Assembly: GCA_050872805.1 (NCBI GenBank)
Contig: JBNMHN010000003.1
Coordinates: forward strand, 1 to 26,652
From: CAKVOD01 sp050872805
Lineage (GTDB): Bacteria > Bacillota > Clostridia > Christensenellales > UBA1242
Reading direction: 5' to 3'
Length of the DNA: 26,652 nt
Position 1 is the first letter of the stretch, and each line of letters begins with the position of its first letter. A program made the translations under genes and the position numbers. Shown in pieces: positions 1 through 6,152 of the stretch. A model generated the notes under the pieces. The model did not search any database, was not told where the DNA came from, and saw nothing but the letters and a program-made list of their open reading frames with translations.

Positions 1-55
1 ATTATAATTTTTAATATCTAATAGCCTATAAAAGGATGGTATATTATCTAATTGT

Positions 56-1159
56 TTATAGTTCAATTTCATTTATACCAACCGCCTTTGCACTATTACT
101 TAAAAATTGCCAATTGTAATTAAACCTAAAATGGCACCCCTCTGCCACTTTTTCATAATCCCAATACAGCAAGCCAAGTTCATTTGTAATTGCTGTTGGT
201 GTAAGCCTATATTTGCCTTTTATGTATTTATAAATATTGTCTGGAGCATTTACGCCATCAGTTAAAATGTTTACACTAATAGGTTCAACAACGCCAATGG
301 CATAGGCTAATTGTATTTGGCAAGTCTTTACTGTTCTAAATGTTTTAACTATATCAACAGCCATGTTTCTTGCCATATAGGCAGCACTACGGTCAACCTT
401 ACTTGGGTCTTTACCACTAAATGCACCGCCACCCACCGGGCAAAAGCCACCATATTGGTCACAAACTATCTTTCTACCAGTTAAACCACAATCTGCTGTT
501 GGACCACCAATAGTCCAAGTGCCAGCTGGATTTATAATTAGTTTGCCATTAAAACCCCTTAAAATGGGCTGTAATAGGTTTTTTACATAATGTTGCACAT
601 ATTCTAGGCTCTTATGCTTTTTGTGGCATACGCTTATTAAAATGGTATGAATAGCCCCAATATTTTGTTGCATATCCAAATCAGTCGTTATTTGTGTTTT
701 TGCATCGCCTTTAAGAATTGATTTTTTGTTGTTTTCAACATCTTGTTCAATGAGGCTTATAATTCTATTTGCAAGGTCAAAAGAAAATGGTAAATAACTA
801 TCGGTTTCATTGCAAGCATAACCAAACATAATACCTTGGTCCCCGGCACCCACCGAGCATAAATCATTTGATGTGCCATTATATATTTCATTTGATTGTT
901 GCCCAATCAAGTTTATAATTTTATCCACCCTATAATGTAGTTTTTTGGCAACTCTTCGAGCAATTGCTTTATAATTAACTTTTGCATTTGTTCTTATTTC
1001 GCCACCCAATATAATTGTTTTATCTTTAACCATTACCTCACAAGCCACTCGGCTTTGTGGGTCTTGTTCCAAGCAAGCACTTACAATGGCATCACTTATT
1101 TGGTCGGCATACTTGTCTGGATGAAATTTGCTAACTTGTTCTGTGCTAAATAGTTTCAT
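56..1159 (-). CDS. metK: S-adenosylmethionine synthetase (MetK), phage-located
   Basis: Makes S-adenosylmethionine from methionine and ATP in the cytosol. Seen: the N-terminal HPDK motif with its catalytic His, the EQDP and RVACE block, GAGDQGIMFGYA, GDAKTQ, GGPTADCGLTGRK and the glycine-rich loop GGGAFSGKDPSKVDRSA. These are all the main nucleotide, phosphate and metal-binding signatures. At 367 aa it is slightly shorter than the usual 380-400 aa. The start at 1159 is chosen because GGGAGGCGG lies just upstream and the family N-terminus begins there; the frame also extends 11 codons further upstream. It overlaps the preceding small gene by 14 bp and is the last gene of the phage early operon visible here. 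The same operon encodes two DNA methyltransferases, so a likely role is raising SAM supply during infection (inference). Divergence from host-type MetK and the operon position argue against a housekeeping copy. Confidence 0.93.
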   Translation of the reverse strand: MKLFSTEQVSKFHPDKYADQISDAIVSACLEQDPQSRVACEVMVKDKTIILGGEIRTNAKVNYKAIARRVAKKLHYRVDKIINLIGQQSNEIYNGTSNDLCSVGAGDQGIMFGYACNETDSYLPFSFDLANRIISLIEQDVENNKKSILKGDAKTQITTDLDMQQNIGAIHTILISVCHKKHKSLEYVQHYVKNLLQPILRGFNGKLIINPAGTWTIGGPTADCGLTGRKIVCDQYGGFCPVGGGAFSGKDPSKVDRSAAYMARNMAVDIVKTFRTVKTCQIQLAYAIGVVEPISVNILTDGVNAPDNIYKYIKGKYRLTPTAITNELGLLYWDYEKVAEGCHFRFNYNWQFLSNSAKAVGINEIEL

Positions 1160-1448
1160 TTTCCGCCTCCCTATACTTAATAATAACGCCATCCATAATT
1201 AAATCATACACTACATCCATTAGTTGTGTTGTATCCTTAAAATGGCATTTGGCTATTTTGTGGATTCTAGGGTCACCTATCAGCCACTTATCTATAACTA
1301 GACGCCTATCAGTATTGCCAATAATTATAATTTGTTTACTATTGGCAAAACATCTGTAATAATTTGTTTGGTTTCTATTAACTTTATAACTATGAAAGCC
1401 ATATTGTTTTAGAATTTCCAAATTTTTGATTTCGTCAACTTTTAACAT
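1146..1448 (-). CDS. Small phage protein of unknown function
   Basis: About 100 aa, not recognised. The ATG at 1448 is preceded by TTGGAGGATTAAC, a strong ribosome site, so I prefer it to an in-frame start 7 codons upstream. The sequence is mixed alpha/beta in appearance, with a basic, Tyr/Asn-rich first half (residues 25-50) and a hydrophobic segment IIIIG at about residue 42. It has no Cys pairs, signal peptide or membrane segment. The 3' end overlaps metK by 14 bp, so translation of the two is probably coupled. Confidence 0.7.
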   Translation of the reverse strand: MLKVDEIKNLEILKQYGFHSYKVNRNQTNYYRCFANSKQIIIIGNTDRRLVIDKWLIGDPRIHKIAKCHFKDTTQLMDVVYDLIMDGVIIKYREAENETI

Positions 1449-1449
1449 G

Positions 1450-1716
1450 TTAATCCTCCAATTTTTCATTTATTCGTTTGTCAAACACCTTTTCAAATTG
1501 TCTTTCAAAAGGTATATCTTCTTCATAGTAAATAGCCCTATTGTTCCAATCTTTATAACATTTGCAACACATAGCACTATTAAGCACCGGCACAACATAC
1601 ATAATATCATCTGGTTCGTTACACATATCACAACGACAGCCGCCGGTAACTTTAACAATCTCTTTCAAAGAGCCTTTGTATATAACATAACCACATTTTG
1701 ATTTTAATTTTTTCAT
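1450..1716 (-). CDS. Small Cys-rich (zinc-ribbon-like) phage protein
   Basis: An 88-aa protein with two close cysteine pairs: CRCDMC in the middle and CCKCYKDW about 20 residues later. This arrangement could bind one zinc ion. The N-terminus is basic (MKKLKSK) and the C-terminus is acidic and charged. The ATG at 1716 is chosen over a GTG nine bases upstream because AGGTGG sits at normal spacing from it. The gene starts 9 bp after the YopX stop and ends 1 bp from the next gene. Function is unknown; small zinc proteins are common in phage early operons, but nothing here shows a DNA or protein partner. Confidence 0.7.
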   Translation of the reverse strand: MKKLKSKCGYVIYKGSLKEIVKVTGGCRCDMCNEPDDIMYVVPVLNSAMCCKCYKDWNNRAIYYEEDIPFERQFEKVFDKRINEKLED

Positions 1717-1725
1717 GGCAACCAC

Positions 1726-2121
1726 CTACAACAATTTTGGGTTATCATAGATGTTGCCCACTATTTCAAAATATAGTTCTTCACCCAACTCAATCAACAA
1801 TTCATCAATATTGTATATGTAGCCACTATTTATTGGTCTAAACCCAAAGTGTAATCGGTTTTCATCAAACTCAACAATGAAAGTCTGTTCTTTTTTTGTT
1901 AAATTACTCCATGCTTTTACAATATCAGCCTCAAACATTTTTATATTGTTTTTATCTTTGATTCCAATAAATTGCCCTATTGTTTTGGGCTCGACAAAAT
2001 ATGATTTTAACCCATCGGTAATTTGAGGACAAATAGTTAAAGCATCACACACCCCAAATTCAATTAGTCCATACTGCCATTTATTTTTTTTAATTCTTCC
2101 TCTAAACACAATATTTTCCAT
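1726..2121 (-). CDS. YopX family phage protein
   Basis: 131 aa starting MENIVFRGRI with the family pattern: an N-terminal FRGR...WQYG element, a central TIGQFIGIKDKNNIKMFEADIV motif and a C-terminal FEIVGNIYDNPKLL. These match the YopX fold found widely in Firmicute phages and named after the B. subtilis SPbeta gene; its molecular role is not established. The ATG at 2121 has GGAGGAATGTAACA upstream and gives the family N-terminus. The open frame runs 29 codons further upstream, but that stretch lies inside the preceding ASCH gene. It overlaps that gene's 3' end by 20 bp. In other phages the protein sits in early or middle operons near methyltransferases, as here. Confidence 0.88.
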   Translation of the reverse strand: MENIVFRGRIKKNKWQYGLIEFGVCDALTICPQITDGLKSYFVEPKTIGQFIGIKDKNNIKMFEADIVKAWSNLTKKEQTFIVEFDENRLHFGFRPINSGYIYNIDELLIELGEELYFEIVGNIYDNPKLL

Positions 2122-2755
2122 TGTTACATTCCTCCACATAACACCAACTTTGTGGTGGTCTTTTAATTGTTTTATAAATGCAATGCTCACCATCAAAATC
2201 AATTCCACAAGCCGAACAACCCTCTGTTATATCATAATAATAATATTCACAGTCGCTATTCTCTCCACCTTTATTGCAAGGGTAATCATCACAATCAAGG
2301 TCTTTTCTAAATTCGCTTAAATCTTTTGGTTTATTATAGATTTTAAGGTCATTTATTCCCCAAGAATAGCCAATTTTATTGCCAAGATATCTTCTTAAAC
2401 TTAAACCACCCATACAAGATTTTTGCATAAGTTCTTGTGCTTTGCCCATAAAGATAAGGCTTTCAATATCAAATTTAACAATATTTTTAAGTATAAATTC
2501 AGCAACAACTTTACCATTTTGAGCATTATAATCTCTAACAAAACAACTGCTATCTTGAAATGTTAATTTGTTTGTCAACTCAAATTTATTGTCATCATTT
2601 ACTCGATATAAATATGGCTTTTTCTTTGTGCAATAAATATAAACTTTGCAAGGCAACTCACATTTTGGCATTGTTGTTCTTATTTCAATGGTTTTTTCGC
2701 CATTAAGTATTTTTTCAACCCATTGTGGTTGTATGCTAATTAAAATACTTTTCAA
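2102..2755 (-). CDS. ASCH-domain protein with a Cys-rich insertion
   Basis: 217 aa. The first part, KSILISIQPQWVEKILNGEK then IEIR, is the typical ASCH start, and the domain ends with RPPQSWCYVEE, as phage ASCH proteins do. Between the penultimate strand (about residue 155) and that end lies a roughly 45-residue insert with many cysteines (CDDYPC, SDC, EGCSACGID, EHC), probably a metal-binding knuckle. ASCH relates to the PUA/EVE group, which binds RNA or modified bases; the ligand here is unknown. The start is taken as TTG at 2755 because GGGAGGAG lies ten bases upstream and the family sequence begins right after it; no ATG fits. It begins 5 bp after the preceding stop. Its position just after two DNA methyltransferases is compatible with sensing modified DNA (inference). 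Confidence 0.8.
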   Translation of the reverse strand: MKSILISIQPQWVEKILNGEKTIEIRTTMPKCELPCKVYIYCTKKKPYLYRVNDDNKFELTNKLTFQDSSCFVRDYNAQNGKVVAEFILKNIVKFDIESLIFMGKAQELMQKSCMGGLSLRRYLGNKIGYSWGINDLKIYNKPKDLSEFRKDLDCDDYPCNKGGENSDCEYYYYDITEGCSACGIDFDGEHCIYKTIKRPPQSWCYVEECNNGKYCV

Positions 2756-2760
2756 CTTAA

Positions 2761-2946
2761 TTACTCCTCCCAATAATAATTTTCTTGGCAAGTCTCTTTT
2801 AATTTTTTGATAGACCTGTTAAGTGGTAATGTAAACTCTTTTTCACCATAATACTTTGCTATATAAAGACAACCGGATTTGCTAATAACGAACTTGCCAT
2901 GTTTTCCTTGTGCAACTTGCATTTTCCCGCTTTTAACCCATTTCAC
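2761..2946 (-). CDS. Small phage protein of unknown function
   Basis: 61 aa with a GTG start at 2946, preceded by AAAAGGAGG at 8-base spacing. The N-terminal pattern MKWVKSGKMQVAQGKHGKFV is one I have seen in uncharacterised Firmicute phage proteins located near methyltransferase genes, but I know no function for it. It is basic in the first half and ends acidic/aromatic (ENYYWEE). It lies 18 bp downstream of the C5 methyltransferase stop and 5 bp before the ASCH start, so it is clearly part of the same transcript. Confidence 0.65.
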   Translation of the reverse strand: MKWVKSGKMQVAQGKHGKFVISKSGCLYIAKYYGEKEFTLPLNRSIKKLKETCQENYYWEE

Positions 2947-2964
2947 TAAAAAATCCTCCTTTTG

Positions 2965-4069
2965 TTAATTTTCTAAACTAAACCATTGTTTGTATATTTC
3001 TGTTGCTACCCTTTTAATCATTATAGGTGGCACCGACATGCCACAGATATAACAAACATTGCTAATTGCATTTGAGCCAAAGTTATAATCTTGAGGAAAT
3101 GTGCTTGCTGTTATAATATCGCCTTGGCTTATTTGTTCAAATGTGCCATATCTATAATAATCAGCAGCACCGGCTCTTATGGTTGGGACAACCTTATCAT
3201 CATACAAGACAATGCTTTGGAAGAAAGAATCTTTACCATATAGCCTTTTGTGGGCATTAGATAGGTCATTTTCACCATATTTAACATTGGCTAACAATTC
3301 TCTTGTCTTTGCCCTGTTTTCGCTTAATTTAAGCCCTTGTAGTGTTTTTATTTTCCCATAAGGCACTTTTTCATAGTTAAAGCAAAGTTTTAATTCTGGA
3401 TAGTGTAATTGTTCCTTGTGGGCAACAAACACAACTCTATGCCTTGCTTGTGGAACACCCATTGTTTCACCTCGTAACAGCCAATGGTTTACAACATAAC
3501 CAATAGCCTTAAATTCTTTGTAGATTCTTTTTACATATTCCCAAGCATTACCATTAAGCAATCCCTCTACATTTTCCATAACCACAACTTTTGGCTTTAA
3601 TTTTTTAACTGTTTTTATAAAAACAAAAGATAGGTCATCAAGAGTTTGGGCAACTTGCCCCTCTCTAAATTTCTTTTTCTTACCCCATGTTTTCTCACGC
3701 TGTCCTGCCATACTAAAAGTAGTGCATGGTGGACTGCCATCTAAAATATCCAAATTAAATAATTCTTTTGGTAAATCTTTTTTGGGTATTTTATTAAATT
3801 CTCTTATATCCATTAGGAAATTATGCTTTGGGTGGTTGTTCTGTATGTATATTTCATTCATTTTGGGGTCAATTTCGCAACACCCTATAACATCATACCC
3901 GGCTAATTTGTAGCCCATCGAACCCCCCCCCACAAGCAAAACAACTAAAAACTTTTTTGTTATTTTTACTTACATTTGCAAGGTCTTTAAGGGTCCAATA
4001 ATAATCATTTGCTTTTTGTTCCTTAAAGGGATTATCTTCACCAAGCAAATCAAATAAATTTGGTTGCAT
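2965..4069 (-). CDS. C5-cytosine DNA methyltransferase, frame-broken at a G9 tract
   Basis: Transfers a methyl group from SAM to C5 of cytosine in a specific DNA site. Seen: motif I partly (FACGGG), motif II Glu in CCEIDPKMNEIY, motif IV GSPPCTTFS with the catalytic Cys, motif VI MENVEG, and motif VIII QARHRVVF. The natural start is the ATG at 4069, overlapping the adenine methyltransferase stop (TAATG) with GGAGGG upstream. From there the frame reads MQPNLFDLLG to FACGGG, enters a run of nine G (3923-3931) and stops after 58 codons. The rest of the enzyme is open in another frame from just before the tract. Eight or eleven G would give a 367 or 368 aa protein. Eleven G restores the motif I to motif II spacing of M.HhaI (22 residues from Phe to Glu). 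As assembled it is off; slippage, decay or an assembly error could explain it. Confidence 0.9.
3923..3931 (-). repeat. Homopolymer G9 (C9 on plus strand) breaking the C5 methyltransferase
   Basis: Nine consecutive C on the plus strand, read as G9 in the gene, in otherwise AT-rich DNA. It lies exactly in methyltransferase motif I. The upstream reading frame enters it, and the conserved downstream protein leaves it in a different frame. Adding two or removing one G joins both halves. Confidence 0.9.
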
Positions 4070-4824
4070 TATCCCTCCAATTTGTCAAACAATGTTGATT
4101 GTTTCATTTGTAAATCTTTTGGAAACATATCAAACAGTGTTGGCTGTGATTTTCTTTTTTGTATTCTTTCTTTTGCAATATTGAAAGGTTTTTTATCTAA
4201 TTCAAACACCAAAAATTGGTTTTGGGTATCCATTGCTGCTATTGCAGTGGATGCTGACCCTCCAAAGCCATCGAGGATTACCCCCCCCCGTGGACCAAAT
4301 GTTTGAATTAACTTTATAAGTAAGGGTATAGGCTTTTGACAACTATGAATTAAATCTTGAACCTTTGCATATTGTAAAACATCACTAATGGCTGTTTCTG
4401 GGGGTTTAGGGTTGCCTTTCATACATAAATACATTGGTTCATATTGTGGTCTTGTGTAATAACCAAGCCCAAAATTGTTTTTAACCCATATTGGCATAGA
4501 CTTGATATTAAAACCTGCTGTTGATAATGCCTTATTAAAAGCCGGGATTGTTGACCAACCCATAAAAGTAATTAAAAAACTATCTTTTTTAAGAACTCTA
4601 TAACATTGCTTGAAATAGTTGTTTAGCAAATTATCAAAATCTTCATCACTTAAATTATCATTTGCTATCACCTCAAACTTTTCCTTTCTATGTTGTGAAC
4701 TAAAATTTATATTGTAAGGTGGGTCTGTAAGAACAAAATCAATACACTCATTTGGTAGGCTTTCCAATGCTTTGATGCAATCTTCATTGTAGATATTGTT
4801 TATTTCATAATTGCCCAATTTCAT
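4069..4824 (-). CDS. DNA methyltransferase, N6-adenine type (beta-class order)
   Basis: 251 aa. Motif IV TDPPYNINF comes near the N-terminus (about residue 33), a variable target region follows, and the SAM-binding motif I LDGFGGSAST comes late (about residue 188) with FELDKKPFNIAKERI after it. That order defines the beta class. DPPY favours N6-adenine, but N4-cytosine is not excluded. The start at 4824 has AGGTGACTTAA upstream and overlaps the preceding gene by 20 bp. A G9 tract (4281-4289) encodes the Arg-Gly-Gly just before motif I and is in frame here, so the gene is on. The C-terminus has two QxxLF motifs (QPTLF at 227, QSTLF at 242) that resemble bacterial sliding-clamp-binding peptides. 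No restriction endonuclease is adjacent, so this is an orphan phage methyltransferase. Confidence 0.92.
   Translation of the reverse strand: MKLGNYEINNIYNEDCIKALESLPNECIDFVLTDPPYNINFSSQHRKEKFEVIANDNLSDEDFDNLLNNYFKQCYRVLKKDSFLITFMGWSTIPAFNKALSTAGFNIKSMPIWVKNNFGLGYYTRPQYEPMYLCMKGNPKPPETAISDVLQYAKVQDLIHSCQKPIPLLIKLIQTFGPRGGVILDGFGGSASTAIAAMDTQNQFLVFELDKKPFNIAKERIQKRKSQPTLFDMFPKDLQMKQSTLFDKLEG
4281..4289 (-). repeat. Homopolymer G9 (C9 on plus strand) inside the adenine methyltransferase, in frame
   Basis: Nine C on the plus strand inside an open, conserved coding region just ahead of motif I. Any gain or loss not divisible by three would truncate the enzyme before its SAM-binding loop. It is the second G9 within 360 bp, and I saw no other C or G run longer than six in the window. 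Confidence 0.9.
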
Positions 4825-5239
4825 TTAAGTCACCTGCATTTTTGATAATGGTAACGCCCTCATCATAAAATTGCCTTACCCTACTAACACTATAATTAAC
4901 TACCCTAGAAATTTTACGCCAACCTTGGCTCATGAAAATTTTATGCTCCATAATATCTCTTGTGGTGTAGTTAGGAATTAGGTCGATGTATTTTGTTATT
5001 TCATTTCTTAAAGCATCAAGTTTTCTTTCCAATTCCAATTGCTCTTGTTCTAACTCATCAAGTTTTACAATAAAGTTTTCAATTGGTGAACCGTGAAATC
5101 CCGGGGCTTTGGGCATACCATCATAGGCACCGGTTTTAGGAAAGCCCCCCAATTCTCTTAATTCTTGTTTTTTTAACACCAAGCGCCTTATCTTTGCTTT
5201 TGTGTCATTGTATTGCTTTACTAATTGCTCAAACATCAT
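4805..5239 (-). CDS. Phage helix-turn-helix regulator (sigma region 4 / DUF1492-like)
   Basis: 144 aa. Residues about 1-30 form a basic helix. A loop with Gly/Pro motifs follows (GGFPKTGAYDGMPKAPGF), then a coiled-coil (LDELEQEQLELERKLDAL) and a C-terminal helix-turn-helix (about 105-135: SQGWRKISRVVNYSVSRVRQ). This layout fits the phage sigma-70-region-4-like or DUF1492/ArpU-type activators that switch on late genes. Start: two adjacent ATGs at 5239 and 5236, with GGAGGG eight bases from the first. It follows the preceding stop by one base and overlaps the next gene by 20 bp. A G6 run (5145-5150) lies near its N-terminus. A role as late-gene activator is inference from position and architecture. 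Confidence 0.7.
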   Translation of the reverse strand: MMFEQLVKQYNDTKAKIRRLVLKKQELRELGGFPKTGAYDGMPKAPGFHGSPIENFIVKLDELEQEQLELERKLDALRNEITKYIDLIPNYTTRDIMEHKIFMSQGWRKISRVVNYSVSRVRQFYDEGVTIIKNAGDLNEIGQL

Positions 5240-5240
5240 C

Positions 5241-5723
5241 CTACTTGCCCTCCATTGTTTTTATAAAATCATTCATTTGTTGCTGTGTCATTCTATTTTT
5301 TTTATCTCTTGCAGCAAACATTATGCACCCCAAAATGTAATAAGGTCGATTTTTAATATCTTCATTAAAACGGATTTGAGTAGCAATTGACCTAAATTGT
5401 TCAACATCAACATTTGATATGATTTTTACAAACTCTTTACCTGTTATGATTTTATGGTCAAATTTCAACCCAAATACTGTTGCTTGTTCATGAGCCTCAA
5501 TCATTGTATCTACAACCTCATAGCCTATTGATTTCCAAGGGTCAATCAACCATTCATAAAAATAATCTGAGTAGAATTTCAAATATGGCTCCCTTTCTTT
5601 TTGAGTTCTCTCACGCACACGTGCGCATGTTTCTTGAAATTCAATATTAAATTTATTTTTATTAACTAACTCAAAATCTATATCTTTATCCAAATCTTTA
5701 TCTACATCCATATCTATATCCAT
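5241..5723 (-). CDS. C-terminal part of the split phage replication-type protein
   Basis: 160 aa open from an internal ATG with no ribosome site, so it is probably not a separate gene. It opens with an acidic alternating repeat from GATATR hexamers (IDMDVDKDLDKDID), typical of the linker in phage replication-organiser proteins. A helical domain follows with FRSIATQIRFNEDIKNRPYYILG near the end. The frame continues upstream through the 11-bp repeat and would join the preceding frame exactly if one repeat copy were absent, giving a 268-aa protein from 6058 to 5241. As assembled this half would be translated only through repeat-length change, frameshifting or re-initiation. Confidence 0.7.
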   Translation of the reverse strand: MDIDMDVDKDLDKDIDFELVNKNKFNIEFQETCARVRERTQKEREPYLKFYSDYFYEWLIDPWKSIGYEVVDTMIEAHEQATVFGLKFDHKIITGKEFVKIISNVDVEQFRSIATQIRFNEDIKNRPYYILGCIMFAARDKKNRMTQQQMNDFIKTMEGK

Positions 5724-5764
5724 ATCTATATCTATATCAAGGTTGTTTTTTGCTTGAATTTCGC

Positions 5765-5797
5765 TTGTTTCTAGGTTGTTTCTAGGTTGTTCTTGGG
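5765..5797 (-). repeat. 11-bp tandem repeat, two exact copies plus one degenerate, splitting a gene
   Basis: Plus-strand units TTGTTTCTAGG at 5765-5775 and 5776-5786 are identical. A third unit at 5787-5797 differs at three bases. Eleven is not divisible by three, so copy number sets the frame. The stop of the upstream half lies inside this array (5771-5773). Confidence 0.9.
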
Positions 5798-6058
5798 TTG
5801 TTTTTGTGCATTACTATTTCCTTTTGGAGCACCACCCTTTTTGCCATTTTCAACACTAGCATCATATCTTGAAAGTGCAGCATCTATTGTTGGCTTGATA
5901 AGTTTGAAACACATTCTACATGCTGGTGTAAGATTGTGAGGTTCCTTTTTGGCAATAGCATAATCTATAATTGCTTTATAAATAAGTCCTTGCTCATCTT
6001 CTGGTAATTCACTAATTGCATCATAATATGAACTATAAAATATAAAACTATTTCTCAC
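5771..6058 (-). CDS. N-terminal part of the split phage replication-type protein (DUF6291-like)
   Basis: 95 aa starting at a GTG at 6058 with GGAGGTAAAAG upstream. Residues 1-75 show the DUF6291 pattern: FIFYSSYYDAISELPEDEQG, then YKAIIDYA and FKLIKPTIDA, followed by the basic tract NGKKGGAPKGNSN. Such domains form the N-terminus of phage proteins in the replication module, where a replisome organiser or DnaD-like protein is usual. The reading frame ends at a TAG created by an 11-bp tandem duplication. Without one copy it continues into the 5241-5723 frame. It lies after recT and before the late regulator, the normal place for a replication gene. It overlaps a possible 30-codon gene by 11 bp. 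Confidence 0.8.
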   Translation of the reverse strand: MRNSFIFYSSYYDAISELPEDEQGLIYKAIIDYAIAKKEPHNLTPACRMCFKLIKPTIDAALSRYDASVENGKKGGAPKGNSNAQKQPKNNLETT

Positions 6059-6140
6059 CTTTTACCTCCAATGTGTTTTGAATTTGGACTGCCTTTGGGG
6101 TTGTTTCCCAAAGGCTTTGCCAAATAATAAATGCTTTCAT
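6048..6140 (-). CDS. Possible 30-aa phage microprotein
   Basis: ATG at 6140 with AAAGGAGCAATTTT upstream, starting 12 bases after the recT stop codon. It encodes MKAFIIWQSLWETTPKAVQI and ten more residues. Its stop overlaps the GTG of the DUF6291-like gene, so it could act as a translational-coupling leader. The strong ribosome site and exact fit between two genes support it; there is no homology evidence. Confidence 0.4.
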   Translation of the reverse strand: MKAFIIWQSLWETTPKAVQIQNTLEVKGEK

Positions 6141-6152
6141 AAAATTGCTCCT

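Noticed and set aside
2965..3939. C5 methyltransferase starting at an internal site near 3939
   Set aside because: That start lies only just before the G9 tract, with no ribosome site, and would remove part of motif I. The upstream frame from 4069 has a strong site, coupling to the previous stop and the missing motif residues.
5145..5150. G6 run in the helix-turn-helix regulator as a third slippage site
   Set aside because: Six G is short, in frame, and encodes a conserved-looking Gly-Gly; the evidence for slippage is too weak.
5706..5745. GATATR hexamer repeat as a phase-variation tract
   Set aside because: A six-base unit keeps the frame whatever the copy number. It only varies the length of the acidic linker.
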